Origin: DTLA01 sp034436295
GTDB lineage: Bacteria > Chloroflexota > Anaerolineae > DTLA01
Direction of reading: 5' to 3'
Assembly (NCBI GenBank): GCA_034436295.1
Contig: DAOTVT010000054.1
Location: forward strand, 1-22,015
Length of the DNA: 22,015 nt
Shown here: positions 7,866-14,724 of the stretch, one piece after another
How the letters are laid out: each line of letters starts with the position of its first letter
How positions within the stretch are numbered: position 1 is the stretch's first letter
The notes under the pieces: generated by a model
Seen by the model: the letters and a program-made list of their open reading frames with translations, nothing else
Database searches by the model: none
What the model was told of the DNA's origin: nothing
Translations under genes and position numbers: made by a program

Positions 7866-8543
7866 ATGACGGAACCGTTGAGCAAGTCACAAGTGCTGGA
7901 GATTCTGCAGAGCCGTGCTTCTACGTACAGTTTCCTTTCGGCGGTGTACCGCGAGGAACTGACATCCGCCATGCTTTCCGAACTGGTGCAGCAGATGGCG
8001 GGGGAGGCCGAGGGCGAGTCCGAGAGCGAGGGCTACCACATACTCCGCCAGTACGCTGCGTCGGTTGATCCACAGGACTTGGGGAGGGAAACGACAGACC
8101 TGGCAGCGGAATACGCCGCGCTGTTTCTGAACATGAGCGAGAACCCTGTGTTCCCCTTTGAGTCCGTGTACACGAGCCCGGAGCGGCTGCTGATGCAAGA
8201 GGCGTGGGACCAGGTTGTGGCGGAGTACCGGCAGGAGGGGCTGGACCGCGTCGGAGAGTTCCGCGAGCCCGAGGACCACGTGGCGATTGAACTGGAGTTC
8301 ATGGGCTATCTGTGCCAGAAGGCTGCGGATGCAGTGAAGGCGGGCGACACGGCCACTGCGAAGAAGTATCTCGCGAAGCAGCAGGAGTTTCTGCAGAAGC
8401 ACCTGCTGGTCTGGGTGCCCCAACTGTGCAAGGATATCCAGCACGTTACTAGAACGGGCTTCTACAAAGGCATCGCGCTGATCACCGACGAGTACCTGTC
8501 CATGGAGAACGAGACGGTCGCCGAACTGATGGGCGCGTTGTAA
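7866..8543 (+). CDS. TorD/DmsD-family chaperone for the molybdoenzyme
   Basis: 225-residue all-helical cytoplasmic protein of the TorD family. Diagnostic segments are AAEYAALFLNMSENPVFPFESVY (residues about 80-102) and the EPEDHVAIELEFMGYL motif (about 134-150). These chaperones bind the twin-arginine signal of the catalytic subunit and hold back export until cofactor insertion is complete. ATG 7866 is favoured because GTGAGGAA lies just upstream; ATG 7851 is in frame. Its place directly after the structural genes is typical. Confidence 0.9.
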   Translation: MTEPLSKSQVLEILQSRASTYSFLSAVYREELTSAMLSELVQQMAGEAEGESESEGYHILRQYAASVDPQDLGRETTDLAAEYAALFLNMSENPVFPFESVYTSPERLLMQEAWDQVVAEYRQEGLDRVGEFREPEDHVAIELEFMGYLCQKAADAVKAGDTATAKKYLAKQQEFLQKHLLVWVPQLCKDIQHVTRTGFYKGIALITDEYLSMENETVAELMGAL

Positions 8544-8562
8544 GTCCAGGGTTTTGGGTGCG

Positions 8563-8601
8563 GGGGCTGCGCCTGGATGTGTGCGAAGCAGGCGCAGCCC
8601 C
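8563..8601 (+). promoter_or_regulatory. Perfect 12-bp intercistronic hairpin upstream of tatA
   Basis: GGGGCTGCGCCT (8563-8574), a 15-base loop and AGGCGCAGCCCC (8590-8601) form a perfect stem. There is no U-tract after it (ACGGGAG follows), so it should not terminate by itself. It lies between the chaperone stop and the tatA ribosome site and may stabilise or process the transcript. Confidence 0.55.
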
Positions 8602-8633
8602 ACGGGAGTCAATTCTGTGAGGAGGAAACGAAC

Positions 8634-8825
8634 ATGCCACATTTGGGGCCGTTGGAACTGGGCATCATCCTTGTCATCGTGATCATGGTCTTCGGAGTGG
8701 GGAAGTTGCCGGAGGTGGGTTCGGCGGTGGGCAAGGCCATCCGCGACTTTCGGCGCGCTTCCGCAGGGGTTGAAGAAGAACTGAAACGAGACGTGAAGGA
8801 AGAACTGCCTAAGGGGTCGGCGTAA
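8634..8825 (+). CDS. tatA: TatA/TatE-type twin-arginine translocase component
   Basis: 63-residue protein with the TatA layout: one N-terminal membrane helix (LELGIILVIVIMVFGVGKLPEVG), the conserved FG hinge with a Pro, an amphipathic helix (VGKAIRDFRRA) and an acidic/basic tail. TatA forms the variable-size pore of the Tat pathway, which would export the Mo catalytic subunit. The start follows a strong GAGGAGGAAA site. No tatC lies in this window, so a shared TatC must be elsewhere. Co-transcription with the reductase suggests a dedicated or expression-matched TatA. Confidence 0.9.
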   Translation: MPHLGPLELGIILVIVIMVFGVGKLPEVGSAVGKAIRDFRRASAGVEEELKRDVKEELPKGSA

Positions 8826-8835
8826 AGGAGCGATC

Positions 8836-9984
8836 ATGGGACTGGTGGGGCTTCCTGAACTGATGGAGATTCTGAGCCGCCTGGAAGGTCAGGCGGTGCA
8901 GGTGCAGGCGGGGCAGTGCACGCGCGCGAGACACCGCAAGTCCACATGTACGCGCTGCGCCGATGCTTGCCCCACGGGGGCGATCTCGTGGGAGGACGGG
9001 CTGGTCGTGGATGCGGAGAAGTGCACGGGGTGTGGAGCGTGCGCGGCCGTCTGCCCGACCGGTGCGCTGGCAGCAGCATCGCCGTCGGACGGCGACCTCA
9101 TGACCCGCGTGCGAGAGATGGCGTCGGAGAAGGGGCAGGTGGTTTTTGCCTGCCCGAGGTGCATAGAGGGAAACGGAGACGCGACCGGCCTGGTTACTGT
9201 AGCGTGCCTGGCGCAGCTGCACGAGGCCATTCTCGTGGGAGCCGCGGCGTTTGGCGCGCGAGCGGTGGTGCTGGTGGATGGGGCGTGCAGGGAATGTCCG
9301 CAGGGGAAGGCCCGCGATGTCGCTGTGGCGAGTGTCGGCCGGGCCAATCGCCTGCTGGGCGCTTTCGGCTCGGCGACACGGGTAACGATGCAGGGGACCG
9401 TGCCACCCGAAGTGCTGGCGGCGCTAGCGCAGAGCACATTGGGCGACGGGTTGTCGCGCCGGGGGTTCTTCTCGCTGCTGGCGCGGGAGACCGTGCGCCT
9501 GGGCGCGGTTACGGTGGATACGGTATTGTCCAGCCGGGGGCAGGCCGAGAAGCAGGAGCCGAAGAAAGGCGAGTTGCCGGTGGCATTGCCTGCGAAGCGG
9601 GCCTTGTTGCTGGCCGCGCTCAAGCGACTGGGCACGCCGCCGACAGCCAGGCTTGACGTGGAAGGCTGGGCGACGTTCGCGCATACGGAGGCGTGCACGG
9701 GGTGCCAGATGTGCGCGTTTTTCTGCCCGACGGGAGCACTGGCCAAGGCTGAGGATCAAGGCAAGGTTGGCGTGGCCTTTCGGGCTTCGGCGTGCACGGC
9801 GTGTGGGCTATGCGTGGATGCCTGTTACCAGAATGCTGTGGAACTGGCTGCGGGAGCCGACGTCCGCAAAATTCTTGACGACGTGGTAGAGTACGACTGG
9901 ATGCGCGGTGCGGATGAGGCGCCATGGCAGCGGTCCGCGACCGACAAGATTGCCAAGAGCATTTTGGAGTCGCTAGAACTCTGA
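8836..9984 (+). CDS. Multi-domain Fe-S protein: ferredoxin + Cys-rich middle domain + NapF-like C-terminal half
   Basis: 382 residues, cytoplasmic by lack of signal or membrane helices. The N-terminal part has two [4Fe-4S] motifs: Cys28/38/41/45 and Cys63/66/69/73. The middle (about 100-180) has CxxC at 106/109, Cys124 and CxxC at 151/154 in an alternating hydrophobic fold that resembles hydrogenase delta-subunit (MvhD-like) domains; this is a tentative reading. At 206-212 comes LSRRGFF, the SRRG motif found at the N-terminus of NapF proteins, then two more clusters (Cys287/290/293/297 and Cys320/323/326/330). NapF is a cytoplasmic ferredoxin that acts on its Mo-reductase before export. This protein may therefore serve electron delivery or maturation of the catalytic subunit. 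Last gene of the operon, 10 bases after tatA. Confidence 0.75.
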   Translation: MGLVGLPELMEILSRLEGQAVQVQAGQCTRARHRKSTCTRCADACPTGAISWEDGLVVDAEKCTGCGACAAVCPTGALAAASPSDGDLMTRVREMASEKGQVVFACPRCIEGNGDATGLVTVACLAQLHEAILVGAAAFGARAVVLVDGACRECPQGKARDVAVASVGRANRLLGAFGSATRVTMQGTVPPEVLAALAQSTLGDGLSRRGFFSLLARETVRLGAVTVDTVLSSRGQAEKQEPKKGELPVALPAKRALLLAALKRLGTPPTARLDVEGWATFAHTEACTGCQMCAFFCPTGALAKAEDQGKVGVAFRASACTACGLCVDACYQNAVELAAGADVRKILDDVVEYDWMRGADEAPWQRSATDKIAKSILESLEL

Positions 9985-10011
9985 CGGGGACTCTGACAAG
10001 TGCATACGTAG

Positions 10012-10153
10012 GTTCTCCGAGCCGCCGAGCCTAAAGCCTGCGCAATGGCTCAGGTGGCCGTACTTCGGGGCCGTCCCCGGAGGACGCCGGTAGTTTCGGT
10101 GTCGTGGGTGAGCGCGGAAACGCAATCGCCTCCTCGTGTTTGGAAAGGAGAGC
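10012..10153 (+). ncRNA. Molybdenum-cofactor (Moco) riboswitch aptamer
   Basis: The 5' edge GTTCTCC (10012-10018) pairs with GGAGAGC (10147-10153), closing the element. Inside are stems GCCGCCGAGCC/GGCTC-A-GGTGGC (10021-10058), CTTCGGGG/CCCCGGAG (10063-10082) and GACGCCG/CGGTGTC (10083-10103). A helix GGTGA/TCGCC (10107-10130) is capped by GCG-GAAA-CGC (10114-10123). The 3' core, TCGCCTCC followed by TTTGGAAAGG, matches my recollection of the conserved 3' core of the Escherichia coli moaA leader, the type member of the Moco RNA motif. The context fits: moeA, mobB and mobA follow. A terminator lies downstream. Whether it senses Mo or W cofactor cannot be decided by eye. Confidence 0.85.
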
Positions 10154-10189
10154 GGGGCAGCATACGCCAGAGTATGGGTCTGTGCGTAG

Positions 10190-10228
10190 TCGCCGGTCTT
10201 CTTTGCGAGGGGGCCGGCGATTTTGTTT
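10190..10228 (+). terminator. Intrinsic terminator, expression platform of the riboswitch
   Basis: TCGCCGG (10190-10196) pairs with CCGGCGA (10214-10220), extendable inward by wobble pairs, followed at once by TTTTGTTT. It lies 10 bases upstream of moeA. In the usual arrangement, cofactor binding upstream would favour this hairpin and stop transcription into moeA and the ECF genes. It would also end read-through from the oxidoreductase operon. A small hairpin CATAC/GTATG (10161-10176) lies between aptamer and terminator and may take part in the switch. Confidence 0.85.
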
Positions 10229-10238
10229 GGTGAGAACG

Positions 10239-11474
10239 ATGGCCAGAGAGTATGACGGATTCGCGAAGATGATCGGGTACAAGGAGGCCTTGGAGCGAAC
10301 GCTCCAGGCCATTCGGCCGCTTGGCGCGGAGGCTGTGCCCCTGCTGCAGTTGGTGGGGCGAGTGGCGGCCGAAGACGTATTCGCCACGGTGGACTCGCCG
10401 TCCGTGGATGCGTCATTCAAGGATGGGTATGCGGTGCGCTCGGCAGATGTCTCGGGAGCGAGGCCCGAGTGCCCGGTGCGACTTCGCCTCATCGGAAGTG
10501 TGCCGGCAGGGGGTAGGTTTGAGGGGGCAGTTACCCCCGGGACTGCAGTTCGGGTGCTGAGTGGTGCGCGGATTCCGGAGGGAGCAGAAGCCGTACTGGC
10601 GGATGAATTCGCCTCGGACGACGGGCATGTCGTGGTGGCGGTGAACGACGCGGAGCCAGGCCGGAACATTTTGCGCAAGGGCTGCGATGTGCGAGCAGGG
10701 GATCTGTTGGTGGCAGCCGGCACCGTGCTAAAGCCGGCGCAAGTGGGCCTACTGGCCGCCGCGGGGGTTTGTGAGGCGCGTGTGGTCCGGCGCCCGCGCG
10801 TAGTCATCATCGCCACGGGCGACGAGGTAGTGGCACCCGGCAGCAGCCTTCGGGAGGGGCAGTTGTTTGCCAGCAATCTGGCTACCCTGGCGAGTTGGTG
10901 CGTGTACTACGGCATGGAGACGACGGTGGATGTGGTCAAAGACGATCCAAGAGCCATTCGGCATCTGCTGCTGGAGGCGATTCAGTCTGGAGATGCGGTG
11001 CTCACAAGCGGTGGTGCCTGGACCGGGGAGCGCGACTTCGTCGTGGCCTTGCTTCAGCAGTTGGGCTGGCGGGAGATGTATCACCGGGTGAGGATGGGGC
11101 CCGGGAAGGCAGTGGGGTTTGGGCTGCTTGGGGGGAGGCCGATATTCTGCTTGCCGGGTGGCCCGCCATCCAACCAGATGGCGTTTGTGCAGTTGGCGCT
11201 GCCCGGGCTGATGAGGCTCGGGGGGCGACGCGAGGCAGGGCTGCCCCAGGTGAGTGTTACGCTGGCTGAAGGCGTGGAGGCTCAGGAGGACTGGACACAG
11301 TTCGTTGAGGGGCGGCTGGAGCACACCGATGGAGAGGCCTTGTTCCACCCGTTCCGCATGGGAAGCCGGCTGCGCCCAATGGCGCAATCGGACGGTATCC
11401 TGCAGATAGCCGAGGGTGTAAGTGCCATTCCTGCGGGGAGCCGCGTGCGAATCCAGGTTATGCCCTGCGCATAG
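10239..11474 (+). CDS. moeA: Molybdopterin molybdenumtransferase (MoeA)
   Basis: 411 residues, the usual size. MoeA inserts molybdate (or tungstate) into adenylylated molybdopterin in the cytoplasm. Family marks are DGYAVR (about 63-68), VLSGARIPEGA, IIATGDEVV (about 190-198), the SGGAWTGERDF segment in place of the commoner GGVSxGxxD, and FCLPGGPPSNQMAF near 300. A C-terminal domain typical of MoeA follows. ATG 10239 is chosen because the sequence upstream is the terminator; the frame stays open to 10104 but that would read through the riboswitch. First gene of the cofactor/ECF operon. Confidence 0.93.
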   Translation: MAREYDGFAKMIGYKEALERTLQAIRPLGAEAVPLLQLVGRVAAEDVFATVDSPSVDASFKDGYAVRSADVSGARPECPVRLRLIGSVPAGGRFEGAVTPGTAVRVLSGARIPEGAEAVLADEFASDDGHVVVAVNDAEPGRNILRKGCDVRAGDLLVAAGTVLKPAQVGLLAAAGVCEARVVRRPRVVIIATGDEVVAPGSSLREGQLFASNLATLASWCVYYGMETTVDVVKDDPRAIRHLLLEAIQSGDAVLTSGGAWTGERDFVVALLQQLGWREMYHRVRMGPGKAVGFGLLGGRPIFCLPGGPPSNQMAFVQLALPGLMRLGGRREAGLPQVSVTLAEGVEAQEDWTQFVEGRLEHTDGEALFHPFRMGSRLRPMAQSDGILQIAEGVSAIPAGSRVRIQVMPCA

Positions 11475-11498
11475 TACATTTCAACAGAGGAGAGGAAG

Positions 11499-11990
11499 AT
11501 GGTTCCAATCATTTCCGTGGTAGGCAAGTCAGGAGCGGGCAAGACGACGTTTCTGGAGAAACTGGTTCGGGAACTCAAGCGGCGGGGGATACGGGTAGCG
11601 GTGATCAAACACGACACCCATGGGTTTGACATTGACAAGCCTGGCAAGGACACCTGGCGCATGGCGCAAGCCGGGAGCGACGCGGTGGTCATCTCCTCGC
11701 CGTTCAAGATGGCGCTGGTCAAGACGGTAGATCATGACATGACGCCCGACGAGATTGCGGTCTATCTGCACGGCGACGTGGATCTCATCTTGACGGAAGG
11801 GTACAAACGGGGCGACAAGCCGAAGATAGAGATTTCGCGGTCGGAAGTGAGCCGAGAACTGCTCTGCACTGAGGACGAGTTGGTGGCGCTGGTTACCGAT
11901 CAGCATTTCAACATGGCGGTGCCCCAGTTCGGACTGGAGGATGTGGAGGGGGTGGCCAGTCTGCTGGAGCGGGATATCTTGCGTCGGTAG
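11499..11990 (+). CDS. mobB: Molybdopterin-guanine dinucleotide biosynthesis adapter MobB
   Basis: 163-residue P-loop protein. The Walker A motif VVGKSGAGKTT (residues about 7-17) opens the chain. AVIKHDTHGFDIDKPGKDTWR is the characteristic MobB segment, and LILTEGYKRGDKPKIE follows. MobB binds GTP and assists MobA in attaching GMP to molybdopterin, giving the bis-MGD form used by the DMSO reductase superfamily. A GAGGAGAGGAAG ribosome site precedes ATG 11499. It lies between moeA and mobA, as is common. Confidence 0.93.
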   Translation: MVPIISVVGKSGAGKTTFLEKLVRELKRRGIRVAVIKHDTHGFDIDKPGKDTWRMAQAGSDAVVISSPFKMALVKTVDHDMTPDEIAVYLHGDVDLILTEGYKRGDKPKIEISRSEVSRELLCTEDELVALVTDQHFNMAVPQFGLEDVEGVASLLERDILRR

Positions 11991-12000
11991 GAGGTTGGAG

Positions 12001-12639
12001 ATGCGAGAGCCGATCAGTGGGATTGTGCTGGCAGGGGGCAAGAGCAGACGGATGGGCCAAGATAAGACCCAGATACGTCTGGAGTCGGGGCTGAGCCTTC
12101 TGGAACAGGCTGCGGCGCGGATGACGGAGGTGGTGGACGAGGTCATCATCGTAACCGCTGGCTCGCTTGGGAATGTGCCCAACGTTCGCTGGGCAAGCGA
12201 TGTGTACCAAGGGGCTGGGCCGCTGGGTGGCATCTACGCGGGGCTCCTCGCTTGTACCTGGAGCCATGCGCTGGTCGTCGCCTGCGACATGCCGTTTCTC
12301 AATGTTGACCTGCTTCGGTACATGGCCGGGGTGCCCCGGGATTACGATGTGTTGCTACCCTGCCTTGCCCGTGGCGTGGAACCACTGCATGCGATCTATA
12401 GCAAAGCCTGTCTGGAGCCTGCACGGGATCTCCTTGAGGCAGGGGAGTACTGTATTCTGGATCTCTACGAGCGAGTCAGGGTACGATACGTGTCTCCGGA
12501 GGAAATCGCTTTGTACGACCCGGATGGGCGTTCGTTCTTCAACATCAACACCCCGGATCAACTACGGCAGGCACGGAACATGAGTCGCCGGATTCTTGAG
12601 CGAAGGGAGGAACACGTCGGTGCCCGATTTGGCCGCTAA
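12001..12639 (+). CDS. mobA: Molybdenum cofactor guanylyltransferase MobA
   Basis: 212-residue nucleotidyltransferase that transfers GMP from GTP to molybdopterin. The N-terminus has the signature LAGGKSRRMGQDK (about 10-22). VACDMPFLN (about 97) supplies the metal-binding Asp, and the fold ends with FFNINTPDQL. ATG 12001 follows GGAGGTTGGAG. The 3' end overlaps the ECF ATPase gene by about 20 bases when that gene starts at GTG 12620, which suggests translational coupling between cofactor synthesis and the transporter. Confidence 0.93.
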   Translation: MREPISGIVLAGGKSRRMGQDKTQIRLESGLSLLEQAAARMTEVVDEVIIVTAGSLGNVPNVRWASDVYQGAGPLGGIYAGLLACTWSHALVVACDMPFLNVDLLRYMAGVPRDYDVLLPCLARGVEPLHAIYSKACLEPARDLLEAGEYCILDLYERVRVRYVSPEEIALYDPDGRSFFNINTPDQLRQARNMSRRILERREEHVGARFGR

Positions 12640-14083
12640 ACTTGTGGGGGCTGTTGTGAACGTGGAACACCCTACTGTGATTGCCCTTGAAGGGCTGACG
12701 GTAACCTACGCCACGGGCGAGGTGGCACTGCGCGATGTCAACCTGCGAGTGCAGGAGGGCGAATTCGTGCTGATTACCGGCGTATCGGGGTGTGGGAAGA
12801 CGACCTTGGCGCGCTGTCTGAATGGATTGATCCCCCATCTTGTCTCCGCGCGCGTGGAGGGGAGGATAGAAGTCGCCGGCCTGAATCCTCTTGAGTGCGA
12901 GGTGCGGGAGATGGCGGCGCATGTGGGCATGGTCTTCCAGGTGCCTGAAACGCAGTTGTTCAACCTCACTGTAGAAGAGGAGGTCGCCTTCGGCTGTCGG
13001 AATCTCGGGCTACCGCCCGACGCGGCGGCGCGGCGTACCGATTTCGCCCTCGCCGCGGTGGGCATAGAGGGGCTGCGCAGGCGTGCGCTGCACCAGTTAT
13101 CGGGCGGGGAGAAGCAGTTGACCGCCATCGCCTCGGTGCTGGCGATGCAACCGCGGATCATGATTCTGGACGAACCCCTGTCTAATTTGGATGCGCGCAG
13201 CGTGCAGCGGGTGATGAATGTGTTGACCCATCTGAACAGGGCCATGGGGATGACGTTGATCGTGATTGAGCATCGGACGCACCAGGTGTCGGAGTTTGTG
13301 GATCGCGTGGTTGTGATGGAGAGGGGGAGATTAGTCCTGGACGGCAACCCGCAAATTCTGCGGGAGCAGGCGCCTGTCCTGACGAGTCTGGGTGTGCGGG
13401 TGCCCGGAGCGTGCGAGGGATGCTCTGCGCCTTTTCGGCCGAGCGCCACAGAGAGCGGCGAAGTCGTTGTCTCGGTGCATGATGTCCGTTTCGCCTATCG
13501 GACCCGTTCGGTGCTTGATGGAGTTTCTCTGGACGTGCGACGGGGCGAGTTTCTTGCGTTGGTGGGCGACAGCGGGGCGGGGAAGACCACGCTCGCACAC
13601 CTCATCGCCGGAGTTCTGAAACCCGCGAGCGGAGTGATTCGTGTCAACGGTCATGCTCACGGCGAGCACAGGGTCGGGCTGCTCCTGCAGAACCCTGCTG
13701 AGCAGTTATTCTGCGACAAGGTGGAGGAGGAAGTCCGCTTCGGCCCCGAGAACTTTGGCTGGCAGCAGGATGGCCTGATTGAAGAGGTGCTTGAGCGCAC
13801 GAACTTGCAAGGGCTGAGGGATAGAGAGGTGCATACCCTGAGCCGAGGACAGCAGCAGCGACTGTCTTTGGCAAGCGTGTTGGCTCTGAAGCCCGAGGTT
13901 CTGATTCTGGATGAGCCGACGCTGGGGCAAGACTGGGGCAGTCTCACGCGGTTTATGGATTTCGTGAAGGATTTGCAGGCTAAGGGCACCACGGTGATTC
14001 TCATCACGCACGATCACGATATTGCCGCGAGGTATGCAGATCGTATAGTGTGCCTGCGCGAGGGTCGCCTGGTGGCACAATAG
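12620..14083 (+). CDS. Two-domain ECF transporter ATPase (fused EcfA-EcfA')
   Basis: 487 residues with two complete ABC ATPase domains in one chain. Domain 1: Walker A GVSGCGKTT, Q-loop region VFQVPETQLFNLTVEEEVAFG, signature LSGGEKQ, Walker B IMILDEP, switch His in VIEHRTHQV. Domain 2: Walker A GDSGAGKTT, LLQNPAEQLF, signature LSRGQQQRLS, Walker B VLILDEP, His in LITHDHD. The NPxxQLF-type Q-loops are typical of ECF/CbiO ATPases. Both sites look catalytically intact. GTG 12620 is chosen because AAGGGAGG (12603-12610) lies 9 bases upstream; a TTG at 12596 is the longest alternative. It energises the adjacent S and T components. Confidence 0.9.
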   Translation: MPDLAAKLVGAVVNVEHPTVIALEGLTVTYATGEVALRDVNLRVQEGEFVLITGVSGCGKTTLARCLNGLIPHLVSARVEGRIEVAGLNPLECEVREMAAHVGMVFQVPETQLFNLTVEEEVAFGCRNLGLPPDAAARRTDFALAAVGIEGLRRRALHQLSGGEKQLTAIASVLAMQPRIMILDEPLSNLDARSVQRVMNVLTHLNRAMGMTLIVIEHRTHQVSEFVDRVVVMERGRLVLDGNPQILREQAPVLTSLGVRVPGACEGCSAPFRPSATESGEVVVSVHDVRFAYRTRSVLDGVSLDVRRGEFLALVGDSGAGKTTLAHLIAGVLKPASGVIRVNGHAHGEHRVGLLLQNPAEQLFCDKVEEEVRFGPENFGWQQDGLIEEVLERTNLQGLRDREVHTLSRGQQQRLSLASVLALKPEVLILDEPTLGQDWGSLTRFMDFVKDLQAKGTTVILITHDHDIAARYADRIVCLREGRLVAQ

Positions 14084-14091
14084 GGGGTCTC

Positions 14092-14724
14092 ATGAAATAC
14101 CGTACACAAGAACTGGTTTACATTGCAGTTTTCGGTACGATCTGGGGTGTGGTGGAGATGACGCTGGGGTCGTACCTGCATGTGCTGAATGTCCCGCAGG
14201 CTGGGACGGTGCTTGCGGCGGTGGGGATGGCGATCCTGGTAGTCGGTCGGACGTTTGTGCCAAAGCGGGGCGCCACGTTGCTCATGGGGATCGTGGCGAT
14301 GTTCATCAAGATGCTCTCGCTAGGTGGTATCGTCATCAACCCAATGCTGGGCATCTTCATGGAATCGCTGCTCGCGGAAGTTGGGTTTGGACGAGGCGCG
14401 CCCACGCGGTGGCGGGCCGTGCTAGCCGCTGCGCTGGGTGTATCGTGGATCATTGTGCACCCGTTCATCACGCAGGGCATCGCCGCAGGGTGGGGCATCG
14501 TGCGGGTGTACACGTGGTTGGTGGAGACAGGCGCGCGGTTGTTTGGGATTCCCACGCGAGCGGCATGGCTGACCTTTGCGTTGCTGTTCATCACCAAGCC
14601 GATCGCGGGTGCAATCGGGGGTTGGATCGGCTGGGAGATGACCATGGCGGTGCGGAAACGGCTGGGCAGAAGCCCGCTGCAACCGGAGTCTATGATCTCG
14701 AGAGGAGGGGAACAAAAGCGATGA
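14092..14724 (+). CDS. ECF transporter S component, substrate unknown
   Basis: 210-residue membrane protein with about five to six helices, the size of ECF substrate-binding subunits. The N-terminus (LVYIAVFGTIWGVVEM) is like the first helix of S components, though the usual small-residue AxxxA contact motif is only partly kept. The tail is basic (AVRKRLGR), consistent with a cytoplasmic C-terminus. It is not recognisably ThiT, BioY, RibU, CbiM or another well-known specificity type. A GGGGG site precedes ATG 14092, and its stop overlaps the start of the lipoprotein gene (ATGA, 14721-14724). Its place between a double ATPase and a T component, under a Moco riboswitch, points to a cofactor-linked substrate. 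Confidence 0.75.
   Translation: MKYRTQELVYIAVFGTIWGVVEMTLGSYLHVLNVPQAGTVLAAVGMAILVVGRTFVPKRGATLLMGIVAMFIKMLSLGGIVINPMLGIFMESLLAEVGFGRGAPTRWRAVLAAALGVSWIIVHPFITQGIAAGWGIVRVYTWLVETGARLFGIPTRAAWLTFALLFITKPIAGAIGGWIGWEMTMAVRKRLGRSPLQPESMISRGGEQKR

Noticed and set aside
9454..9474. LSRRGFF in the Fe-S protein as a Tat export signal
   Set aside because: It is at residue 206, is not followed by a typical signal helix and cleavage region, and fits the NapF-type SRRG motif better. No ribosome site supports an internal start.
8889..9746. Minus-strand open frame opposite the Fe-S protein
   Set aside because: Shadow frame; its Cys/Pro/Ser-rich translation is the complement of the ferredoxin motifs.
9964..10010. 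Promoter immediately upstream of the riboswitch
   Set aside because: Candidate boxes (for example CTGACG and CATACG) are weak. A promoter is expected here, but none can be supported by eye.
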